A stretch of DNA of 64,000 bases from Shimia ponticola (GTDB taxonomy: Bacteria; Pseudomonadota; Alphaproteobacteria; Rhodobacterales; Rhodobacteraceae): NCBI RefSeq assembly GCF_007995215.1, contig NZ_VCDK01000001.1:186001-250000 (forward strand), given 5' to 3'. A program made the translations under genes and the position numbers. The notes under the pieces were generated by a model. That model did not search any database. It saw nothing but the letters and a program-made list of their open reading frames with translations, and had not been told where the DNA came from. Each line of letters opens with the position of its first letter. Position 1 is the stretch's first letter. Positions 34,970 through 41,421 of the stretch are shown here, piece by piece.

Positions 34970-35647
34970 TCAGATCAGACTGAAAGTCGTCGCAATAGAT
35001 ACCGCCTGAACTGATGTCTTGGCATTCAGCTTGCGCTTGGCATTGGTCAATCGCGCCTTCACGGCGCTTTCGGAGATACCGAGCAAGAACGCAATTTCCT
35101 TGAACCGCAATCCGTCACGGACGTGACGCAGCGCCTCAGACTCGGCCTGGGTCAGGCTGGCGGGGCGGCGGCGCGCAGTGTGTTGAGACTTCACGATGGT
35201 CTCAAGGCGTCGCAACTCTTGATCGGTAAACTCACGATCCGCGCGGGCAAAAGATCCATAGCTGCGCTCGGCAGTTGCAGGGTCCATGCAACACGCCACC
35301 GCACCGTAGACGAGCCCATGTTGCCGGGCCATTTTCAGCACTGCGTTTGGATCAGGGGCGTCCAGCGCGCTCCACCGAATGACGCCGACATTGCCGTACA
35401 TCCAATTGACAATCGGATCGCGCAGCATGAGCCCGTCAGCGGTATAAAGCTCGACCCACTCCGTGGGTAGACCGTTCTCTTCGTAGACGGGAAAGGCAAA
35501 GCCGATCCGGATGGCGACATAGTGGCCGGCGGGGGCAATCTCTTCCAATTGCTGTCTTAACCCTTGGTCGGTCACGGTGTCGGCTGTCCTATCGGAGGTT
35601 TGCAACTTGCAACTGCCGGGCGAATGCTCGACAGCCTTAAGTAGCAT
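34970..35647 (-). CDS. luxR: LuxR-family quorum-sensing regulator
   Basis: A 225-residue regulator. The autoinducer-binding domain keeps Trp64, Tyr68, Asp77, Pro78 and Trp92, corresponding to the ligand-contact residues of TraR/LuxR. The C-terminal HTH (about 165-215) has Leu-Thr-x-Ala-Glu-Ser-Glu-Ala-Leu, Lys-Glu-Ile-Ala and a recognition helix with Ser-Glu-Ser-Ala-Val-Lys-Ala-Arg. The ATG at 35647 has no clear ribosome site; a GTG at 35575 (201 residues) would place a 13-bp palindrome just upstream, so the start is uncertain. It is paired with luxI and divergent from a paralogue of its ligand domain. Confidence 0.88.
   Translation of the reverse strand: MLLKAVEHSPGSCKLQTSDRTADTVTDQGLRQQLEEIAPAGHYVAIRIGFAFPVYEENGLPTEWVELYTADGLMLRDPIVNWMYGNVGVIRWSALDAPDPNAVLKMARQHGLVYGAVACCMDPATAERSYGSFARADREFTDQELRRLETIVKSQHTARRRPASLTQAESEALRHVRDGLRFKEIAFLLGISESAVKARLTNAKRKLNAKTSVQAVSIATTFSLI
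35600..35612. promoter_or_regulatory. Palindrome at the luxR 5' end
   Basis: TTGCAA-C-TTGCAA is symmetrical apart from its central base. It lies 25 bp upstream of the alternative luxR GTG start at 35575, or inside the first codons if luxR begins at 35647. A position around the promoter of luxR suggests autoregulation. Unproven. Confidence 0.35.
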
Positions 35648-35705
35648 GGTATAGTTCGAACAGCGTTTGGACCAGCGTCACAATTCAGGAATGTGAGCCA
35701 CAGGC

Positions 35706-36194
35706 ATGAAAACCCCCGAAAGCGTCGTTTCGATCATGGAACGCATTTCCGAGTGTGCGCCCCAAGGCTGCGCGCTCGCGCTTCATTTCAAGTTCACGTC
35801 GCCTGCATTTCTCTTGCAGACCTACAGCGCAGAATGGACGGCCTATTATACCCAGAATTCGCTTGTCATGCGCGACCCCGTTGTTGCTTGGGGGCTTGCC
35901 AATACAGGTGCAGCGCGATGGTCGGTCTTTGCACCGAACGATCCCGCTGGCGTATTGCAGGCCGCTGCAGAGCATGGTCTGCGTTTTGGCGTGGCGATTG
36001 CCATCAATGAAGAAGGCTCGCGCTCGGTATGCGGATTTGCCCGTGAGGACCGCGAGTTTTCTGACGACGAGATCGCAGAGCTGACGGGCCTGGTTGGCGA
36101 AATCCATGCCCTGACTCGCGATGCAGAGAGGCTGAACGAAGAAGACAACGCTGCCTTGCGTCGGCTGTCCGTAGGGGCAACCCAACCGTATTAA
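35706..36194 (+). CDS. Autoinducer-binding-domain protein lacking the HTH (truncated LuxR-like)
   Basis: A 162-residue protein made only of a LuxR ligand domain. It keeps Trp44, Tyr48, Asp57, Pro58, Trp72 and Gly95, the equivalents of the acyl-homoserine-lactone contacts. It aligns throughout with the N-terminal domain of the adjacent luxR (shared Met/Leu-Arg-Asp-Pro, Arg-Trp-Ser, Glu/Gln-His-Gly-Leu). After about residue 140 it ends with a short tail and no DNA-binding helix. It is not a decayed gene: there is no residual HTH reading downstream, and mmcB follows after 35 bp. It may bind the signal or form mixed dimers with LuxR. Confidence 0.8.
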   Translation: MKTPESVVSIMERISECAPQGCALALHFKFTSPAFLLQTYSAEWTAYYTQNSLVMRDPVVAWGLANTGAARWSVFAPNDPAGVLQAAAEHGLRFGVAIAINEEGSRSVCGFAREDREFSDDEIAELTGLVGEIHALTRDAERLNEEDNAALRRLSVGATQPY

Positions 36195-36203
36195 CTTGCA
36201 TTT

Positions 36204-36218
36204 GTTCACGTATCGTTC
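36204..36218 (+). promoter_or_regulatory. SOS box (LexA site) upstream of mmcB
   Basis: GTTC-ACGTATC-GTTC is an exact GTTC-N7-GTTC direct repeat, the LexA operator of alphaproteobacteria. It ends 11 bp before the mmcB ATG, a position that would block transcription or initiation. Confidence 0.85.
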
Positions 36219-36229
36219 ATGATTGACGC

Positions 36230-36691
36230 ATGAACGATTTGGCAACATCACGAGCGTTGAAACCCGGCCAGCTCTTGGCGCGGGGCGTGTGTCGGCACTT
36301 GCTGGGCTATGATTTCGTCACGGTCGAGGAATTGACACCCACATCCGGAAAGCGCGTGGACGTTATGGCGTTGGGCCCGAAGGGTGAGGTCTGGATTGTC
36401 GAATGCAAATCCAGCCGTGCGGATTTTGCTTCGGATCAGAAATGGCAGGGGTATCTGGAGTGGTGTGACAGGTATTTCTGGGCCGTTGATGAGGCATTCC
36501 CGACCGAGCTTTTGCCCGATGATACGGGGTTAATGATTGCGGACGCCTATGATGCCGAAATCATCAGGATGGGACCGGAAACCAAACTGGCGCCGGCAAG
36601 ACGCAAGGTGATGATCCAGAAATTTGCACGCCACGCCGCCTTGCGGTCACATGCGGCCCGCGATCCTGAACTCAGTTTGGTCTGGGGATAG
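36230..36691 (+). CDS. mmcB: MmcB-family DNA repair protein
   Basis: A 153-residue protein of the MmcB family, described in Caulobacter as an SOS-induced factor for mitomycin C resistance. It has a restriction-endonuclease-like core: Gly-Lys-Arg-Val-Asp-Val-Met-Ala-Leu, then Ile-Val-Glu-Cys-Lys-Ser-Ser-Arg-Ala-Asp-Phe, in which Asp and Glu-x-Lys would be the metal-binding triad of a PD-(D/E)xK fold. The SOS box directly upstream supports the call and DNA-damage control. Monocistronic. Confidence 0.9.
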   Translation: MNDLATSRALKPGQLLARGVCRHLLGYDFVTVEELTPTSGKRVDVMALGPKGEVWIVECKSSRADFASDQKWQGYLEWCDRYFWAVDEAFPTELLPDDTGLMIADAYDAEIIRMGPETKLAPARRKVMIQKFARHAALRSHAARDPELSLVWG

Positions 36692-36749
36692 TCGCGGCAG
36701 GGCCGTCACGGCGGTCAGTCAGTGCTGGCAATGAAAAGTAAGGCAGGCC

Positions 36750-36941
36750 CTAGCGCTTCACGCCTTCGGCCACCTTGGCGGCGGCCAAAATCTCTTCTGC
36801 GATCTCGCGGGCTTCGTCTGGGGCAAAGTCCATTGGAATCTCAAGACCGTTGGTCGCTTCGATAAACAACCGGACCATGCCCAGATCAGTCGGACCAATT
36901 TGCAGGTTTGCCTCGATATCGCGTTCTGTGTTGATGCCCAT
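36750..36941 (-). CDS. Small acidic conserved protein (DUF6324-like)
   Basis: A 63-residue acidic protein: Ile-Gln/Glu-rich start, Leu-Gln-Ile-Gly-Pro-Thr-Asp-Leu-Gly-Met-Val-Arg-Leu-Phe, and an Ala/Glu-rich C-terminal helix. AAGGAG 7 bp before the ATG at 36941 decides the start over an upstream in-frame ATG at 37001. The pattern fits a small family common in Rhodobacteraceae that I recall as DUF6324; function unknown. Divergent from the GNAT pseudogene. Confidence 0.72.
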   Translation of the reverse strand: MGINTERDIEANLQIGPTDLGMVRLFIEATNGLEIPMDFAPDEAREIAEEILAAAKVAEGVKR

Positions 36942-37013
36942 GGGATGCTCCTTTTCACCGCAGATAGGCCAGAGGCCCCTTGCACCGCAAGCCCTCTGCA
37001 TCAGACTAGCCTC

Positions 37014-37496
37014 ATGAGCAAAGTTACACTTCGCGCATTTCGATCAGATGATCTGGATTGGCTGGTTGAGGCGCATGCCGCGCATTACGCAGAAAATGAC
37101 GGGTTTGATGACAGCTTCGGGTCGTTGGTGCGTTCGATCCTGAACGACTTTGTAGACGCCCATGATCCAACGCGAGAACGCGGCTGGATTGTCGACATGG
37201 ATGGCGCGCGTGCAGGATCGATTTTTTGCGTCGCGCTGGATGACTAAACCGCAAAACTCAGGCTGTTCTTTGTCTCCTCTGTCCTTCGGGGACAGGGGGT
37301 CGGTAAGCTGTTGTTGAACACGTGCTGCGCCTTTGCGCGAGACGCAGGGTACCGCAAAATGACCCTTTGGACCCATGAAAGCCACCGAGCGGCAGGCCAT
37401 CTTTACCGCACGCATGGCTTCGATCTTGTAGCGGCGCGCCCAGTCCACAGCTTTGGTCAGGATTTGATCGAACAAACATGGCTGAAACAGCTTTAG
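37014..37496 (+). pseudogene. GNAT acetyltransferase gene interrupted by an in-frame stop
   Basis: The 161-codon frame reads as one GNAT N-acetyltransferase apart from a TAA at 37245-37247, after Ala-Leu-Asp-Asp. The same frame continues Thr-Ala-Lys-Leu-Arg-Leu-Phe-Phe-Val, then the acetyl-CoA motif Arg-Gly-Gln-Gly-Val-Gly-Lys, then Tyr-Arg-Thr-His-Gly-Phe. No frame change is needed, so a single base substitution (for example CAA or GAA to TAA) explains it. The N-terminal fragment alone lacks the CoA-binding motif. A sequencing error or stop readthrough remains possible. Confidence 0.8.
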
Positions 37497-37553
37497 CCAT
37501 GCGCAAAGCCCCTTGCACATCTGAAGGTGGCTCTGCTACATGCCACCTCGCGT

Positions 37554-37630
37554 GCCGCCTTAGCTCAGTTGGTTAGAGCGCCTGATTGTGGATCAGGAGG
37601 TCCCCCGTTCGAGCCGGGGAGGTGGTACCA
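37554..37630 (+). tRNA. tRNA-His (anticodon GTG)
   Basis: A complete 77-nt cloverleaf. The 7-bp acceptor stem GCCGCCT/AGGTGGT contains two G-U pairs; the D-arm holds GCTC...GAGC. The anticodon stem CCTGA/TCAGG has loop TTGTGGA with anticodon GTG at 37588-37590, and the T-arm has TTCGAGC. The CCA end is encoded. The base before position 1 is T and the discriminator is A, so neither the usual G-1 nor C73 of bacterial tRNA-His is encoded, as known for many alphaproteobacteria. Confidence 0.95.
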
Positions 37631-37717
37631 CCATTCCTTCCAGCGCTGCCAATCTAAGCAGGCCTACCCGTGTCCGCGTCCGCATGCCGTCCTTTCGGAC
37701 AGCTTCCATGCTGCAAC

Positions 37718-38515
37718 TCAGGTTTTCGGGGCAAGCGCCGCGCAGGGATCTCCTCGATCCGGCGCCTCGGTTGGAATCTGGAGGTCAAAGGGCAGGTCAG
37801 GCGCACCAATCTCGACGAAACCCACAGAGAACACCTCTAAGTCCGGTGAGACGCGTTCGAGAAAGCGCGGCACGGCCCAGTCTGTCCTCGCATGTCCATT
37901 GCCCAATATCACGGCGACCGGGCTGCCATAGGTCTCGACCGCTTGGATGATGGTCTGGGCAAAGGCGGCATCCCGGTAGCGTTGCGCTTCGACCATGCCA
38001 GGCATCATTTCGAGAGGCATCGCTGCGCAATGGGCATCATACTGTAGTTGTTCGCGCGCGGCTTGTTCTGTGCCATCCAGCGACGTCGTCAGACCGAATT
38101 GCTCTGCGCCAGCACCAAACGTCGCGGCAGCACCGCTCGCAAATGCTTCACGGGCTTTGCCAAACGGACTGGCCATTCCCACAGCAGGAGTATCGCCCAT
38201 GACGTCAAAGATGACGGCATACATCCGAAACGGAGGCCAGCCGCTTTCGTCCCAGTTCATGGCCTCGCCCAATGCGGTCAGATCGTCGCGAGGCGTGGTA
38301 TTCGCGATCTGCGCGCCGCGCGGGCTAAGTTGTTCGAAGACCACCGCCTTTGGCTGGATTTCTTCGATCATGGCCGCTTGCCCAAGGTGATGGCGCGGAT
38401 TGTCGTGGACTTCGCCTAATAGATAAATGTCTTGATCCGTGGGCAGCGTTTCTGCCACGACGCCCATTGGCCAAAGGGCAGTGACTGATGCGAGAATGCA
38501 GGTTTTCCATGTCAT
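37718..38515 (-). CDS. ChaN-family (iron-regulated, heme-binding type) exported protein
   Basis: A 265-residue protein with a signal peptide (cleavage after Val-Val-Ala near residue 21) and the ChaN opening Ile-Tyr-Leu-Leu-Gly-Glu-Val-His-Asp-Asn-Pro-Arg-His-His. A late Gly-Asn-Gly-His-Ala-Arg-Thr-Asp-Trp-Ala-Val-Pro is also characteristic. ChaN of Campylobacter binds heme as a dimer; other members are uncharacterised. A lipobox is not obvious here. It is convergent with tRNA-His and has no coupled partner. Confidence 0.82.
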   Translation of the reverse strand: MTWKTCILASVTALWPMGVVAETLPTDQDIYLLGEVHDNPRHHLGQAAMIEEIQPKAVVFEQLSPRGAQIANTTPRDDLTALGEAMNWDESGWPPFRMYAVIFDVMGDTPAVGMASPFGKAREAFASGAAATFGAGAEQFGLTTSLDGTEQAAREQLQYDAHCAAMPLEMMPGMVEAQRYRDAAFAQTIIQAVETYGSPVAVILGNGHARTDWAVPRFLERVSPDLEVFSVGFVEIGAPDLPFDLQIPTEAPDRGDPCAALAPKT

Positions 38516-38654
38516 GCATAAAACAGTAGCGTGTCGATCACGGCTGGCCAGTCACATGCCCTTTTCCGCATCAGGCAGGGTCTGAAACGGCACGCAGACG
38601 AACGTTGCAAGGCAAGCGGCCCTTTCGGTTAAGCACGCAGACTGCGTGGGGCCG

Positions 38655-38981
38655 TCAATCAAGCGGGATCTCACGTAAGAGCGTCTGTCCCGACCTGTCG
38701 AACATCAGAAGACGTCGATCTTCTGTCACGACAAGGACCTCGTTTTCGGTGCGCGTCACGGCTGTTACCACCGCTCCTGCAGGAACCGCGATTTCGGTTG
38801 CTGAGAACTCCGTAGCCCGATCCGCGGCGATCGGCGTGTTTAGCCGCATGACAAGCAGGCCAACGATGGTTATGACCCCGATAATCATGGTGGCGGTCAG
38901 CACCGTCACCAGCCGTCTTAGAAACCGCAGGTTTGCCGGTTCTTCAAACGGTTCCGGCGATTTGTCCGAAGAGGAATTCAT
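38655..38981 (-). CDS. Small single-pass membrane protein (DUF6476-like)
   Basis: A 108-residue protein: a charged N-terminus, a transmembrane helix around residues 28-48 (Leu-Thr-Ala-Thr-Met-Ile-Ile-Gly), then a soluble domain ending Arg-Glu-Ile-Pro-Leu-Asp. It is always-short and acidic in its tail; I recall the family as DUF6476. Its ATG (38981-38979) and the rluD ATG (38980-38982) interlock in one CATG, so the two divergent genes overlap at their starts. A GTG two codons earlier (38987) is an alternative start. Confidence 0.72.
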   Translation of the reverse strand: MNSSSDKSPEPFEEPANLRFLRRLVTVLTATMIIGVITIVGLLVMRLNTPIAADRATEFSATEIAVPAGAVVTAVTRTENEVLVVTEDRRLLMFDRSGQTLLREIPLD

Positions 38982-40008
38982 GTCCACGGTCGTGACCTTT
39001 CAGATTGGCGCAGCGCCGCCTGCGCGTTTGGATAAAGCCTTGGCGCGCGATGTGCCAGACGAAGCTGCGCTGTCACGTTCGCGCCTCGTACGCTTGATCT
39101 CTGACGGCGCAGTCGCCGTCGATGGCAAGATCGTCACCGACCAAAAAGGAAAGGTCGACGAAGGCAGTGTGATTACCATCGCCGTTCCAGAGGCTGCGCA
39201 GTTGGACACGGTTGCTCAGGACATCGCATTGGATGTCGTCCACGAGGATGCCGACCTGATCGTCGTCAACAAACCGGCGGGCATGGTCGTACATCCCGCA
39301 CCGGGGACACCGAATGGCACCTTGGTCAACGCCTTGCTCGCACATTGCGGCGATAGCCTTTCTGGCATTGGTGGCGTGCAGCGGCCCGGCATTGTGCACC
39401 GGATCGACAAGGATACGTCCGGGCTTCTTGTTGTGGCCAAATCAGATGCGGCCCATCACGGTCTGGCCGCACAATTCGAAGCACACAGTGCGGAACGCCG
39501 ATATCTGGCCGTGGTCTATGGTGTTCCAGATGCCGGTGACCCGCGTCTGCGCGGATTGCGCGGGATCAGTTTTGAGCCGGGAAACACTCTAAAAATAACC
39601 ACGCATCTGGCGCGTCACAAAACAGATCGTCAAAGGCAGGCGGTCCTGTTCGACGCCGGTCGCCACGCCGTCACCCGCGCCCAACTGCAAGAGGTGTTTG
39701 GAGCGCCCGGCGCGCTGAGCCTTGTCGAGTGTCGTTTGGAAACCGGGCGCACGCACCAGATCCGTGTTCATTTGGCGTATGCCGGCCATGGTTTGATCGG
39801 GGACCCGGTCTATGGTGGCAAACGCAAACTTGCGGCCAAGTCTCTGTCGCCTGACATGATTTCAGCCGTTCAAGCCTTTGATCGGCAAGCGTTGCATGCT
39901 GCCACGTTGGGCTTTGAACACCCGATTACCGGGCAAATGTTACAGTTTTCAGCACCGATGCCGGCGGATATGGCGCATTTGATCGGTGTTTTACGTCAGG
40001 TTTCGTAA
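38980..40008 (+). CDS. rluD: 23S rRNA pseudouridine synthase (RluD/RluA family)
   Basis: A 342-residue enzyme. An S4 RNA-binding domain (Ala-Pro-Pro-Ala-Arg-Leu-Asp-Lys-Ala-Leu, about 10-70) precedes the catalytic domain with His-Arg-Ile-Asp-Lys-Asp-Thr-Ser-Gly-Leu, whose first Asp is the nucleophile, and Gly-Arg-Thr-His-Gln-Ile-Arg-Val-His. RluD modifies helix 69 of 23S rRNA. GAGGA 5 bp before the ATG at 38980 decides the start. It is followed by rpoH after 178 bp. Confidence 0.93.
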   Translation: MSTVVTFQIGAAPPARLDKALARDVPDEAALSRSRLVRLISDGAVAVDGKIVTDQKGKVDEGSVITIAVPEAAQLDTVAQDIALDVVHEDADLIVVNKPAGMVVHPAPGTPNGTLVNALLAHCGDSLSGIGGVQRPGIVHRIDKDTSGLLVVAKSDAAHHGLAAQFEAHSAERRYLAVVYGVPDAGDPRLRGLRGISFEPGNTLKITTHLARHKTDRQRQAVLFDAGRHAVTRAQLQEVFGAPGALSLVECRLETGRTHQIRVHLAYAGHGLIGDPVYGGKRKLAAKSLSPDMISAVQAFDRQALHAATLGFEHPITGQMLQFSAPMPADMAHLIGVLRQVS

Positions 40009-40104
40009 CGCACAGCACATGCGCGTGAGCGGCGTGGAACTATCGCCTGAGACCGACGATTTTATCAATAACAGTCAGGCGCAGATGATTTTGCAGCCTT
40101 GGGA

Positions 40105-40133
40105 CTTGAACCGGTGGGTTCAGTTTCCCATAT
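40105..40133 (+). promoter_or_regulatory. Candidate heat-shock (sigma-32) promoter before rpoH
   Basis: CTTGAA (40105-40110) is followed after 16 bases by CCCATAT (40127-40133), close to the sigma-32 consensus of CTTGAA and CCCATNT. It lies 54 bp before the rpoH ATG. An inverted repeat TGAACC-GGTG-GGTTCA (40107-40122) overlaps the spacer. Autocontrol of rpoH is inferred. Confidence 0.6.
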
Positions 40134-40186
40134 CCGATGTTAACGGGCTAAACATAGGCCCAGAGTTTGTTCATTAGGGGGACACC

Positions 40187-41083
40187 ATGGCAAATTATGC
40201 AAACCTTCCCGCACCCTCACCCGAAGGCGGGCTGAACCGCTATCTTCAGGAAATCCGCAAATTTCCGATGCTGGAACCTGAAGAGGAATACATGCTGGCC
40301 AAAGCATGGGTCGAAAACGAAGACAGCGCATCGGCGCACAAGATGGTGACATCTCACCTGCGTTTGGCGGCTAAAATCGCGATGGGCTATCGCGGCTACG
40401 GGCTTCCACAGGCTGAAGTGATTTCCGAAGCCAATGTTGGTCTCATGCAGGCCGTGAAACGCTTTGACCCTGAGAAGGGGTTCCGCCTCGCGACCTATGC
40501 GATGTGGTGGATCCGCGCGTCCATTCAAGAATACATCCTGCGGTCTTGGAGCCTTGTTAAGCTGGGCACGACCTCGGCGCAGAAGAAGCTATTTTTCAAC
40601 CTGCGCAAAGCCAAGAGCCGCATCGGCGCGCTTGAGGACGGTGACCTGCGGCCCGAGCACGTCGAGAAGATCGCGACTGATCTGGGCGTGACGGAAACCG
40701 AAGTCATCAGCATGAACCGCCGTTTGTCTGGTGGTGACGCTTCGCTTAACGCTATGGTGGGCACTGACGGTGACAGCGCAACGCAATGGCAGGACTGGCT
40801 TGAGGACGAAGACGCCGATCAGGCCAGCGACTATGAGGCGAAGGACGAGTTGGACGCGCGCCGGGAGCTTTTGGCTGAGGCCATGTCAGTGTTGAACGAC
40901 CGCGAGAAAGACATCCTGATGCAGCGCCGTTTGCAGGATCAAGTCGTTACGCTTGAAGAACTGTCCGGCCAATACGACGTCAGCCGCGAGCGCATCCGCC
41001 AAATCGAAGTGCGCGCTTTCGAGAAGCTGCAAAAGAAAATGCGCGAACTTGCCCGTGAAAAGGGCATGCTGGCCAACGCATAA
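40187..41083 (+). CDS. rpoH: Heat-shock RNA polymerase sigma factor RpoH
   Basis: A 298-residue sigma-32. Region 2 has Thr-Tyr-Ala-Met-Trp-Trp-Ile-Arg-Ala-Ser-Ile near residue 103, with the RpoH-specific box Gln-Lys-Lys-Leu-Phe-Phe-Asn-Leu-Arg around 131-139. Region 4.2 ends [10 protein letters not shown]. It directs transcription of chaperone and protease genes. AGGGGG precedes the ATG. Many Rhodobacteraceae carry two rpoH genes; only one is in the window. A strong terminator follows 88 bp after the stop. Confidence 0.95.
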   Translation: MANYANLPAPSPEGGLNRYLQEIRKFPMLEPEEEYMLAKAWVENEDSASAHKMVTSHLRLAAKIAMGYRGYGLPQAEVISEANVGLMQAVKRFDPEKGFRLATYAMWWIRASIQEYILRSWSLVKLGTTSAQKKLFFNLRKAKSRIGALEDGDLRPEHVEKIATDLGVTETEVISMNRRLSGGDASLNAMVGTDGDSATQWQDWLEDEDADQASDYEAKDELDARRELLAEAMSVLNDREKDILMQRRLQDQVVTLEELSGQYDVSRERIRQIEVRAFEKLQKKMRELAREKGMLANA

Positions 41084-41170
41084 GACCCCATGGCCCGCTC
41101 CGATCATTCCGTTCGGGTCGGGCCCTCCCACCTCCCTCTTCGCCAGCTTCGCTGGCTGTGACCCGAGGGG

Positions 41171-41194
41171 ACGCCGCCTTTGGCGGCGTTTTTT
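41171..41194 (+). terminator. Intrinsic terminator of rpoH
   Basis: ACGCCGCC-TTT-GGCGGCGT followed by five T: an 8-bp stem, triloop and T-run. It is preceded by a second structure, TCGGGTC (41113-41119) pairing with GACCCGA (41160-41166) around an inner hairpin GCCAGC-TTC-GCTGGC (41142-41156), so the rpoH 3' end is highly structured. Confidence 0.9.
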
Positions 41195-41221
41195 GTTTCG
41201 GGGATATTCTGGTCTCACCAA

Positions 41222-41397
41222 GCCAAAGAGCTCGGAGCCGACATCCCATGTCCGGTCTGCCCGAAGCCCCCCCAGCGATCCAGTAAAATGGCCGCATCGA
41301 CACCGACAGGTCGGTGCGGACCCTCGGCAATTTTGCTTGATCCCTGCGGCGACTTCGGGCCTCCTTCCCATGTGACGGCGGCTCCGAGCCAAAGGCT
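41222..41397. repeat. Long imperfect palindrome (foldback element) after rpoH
   Basis: The ~175-nt segment folds back on itself. GCTCGGAGCCG (41230-41240) pairs with CGGCTCCGAGC (41379-41389), CCCGAAG (41260-41266) with CTTCGGG (41353-41359), AAAAT (41285-41289) with ATTTT (41330-41334), and the centre CACCGAC-AG-GTCGGTG (41301-41316) forms the tip. The intervening segments also match partially. It follows the rpoH terminator and ends just before the next gene. It could be a MITE-like element, a bidirectional structured RNA or a remnant of two inverted copies. Confidence 0.7.
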
Positions 41398-41421
41398 GAG
41401 TGCAATGACGGGGGGAATGAG

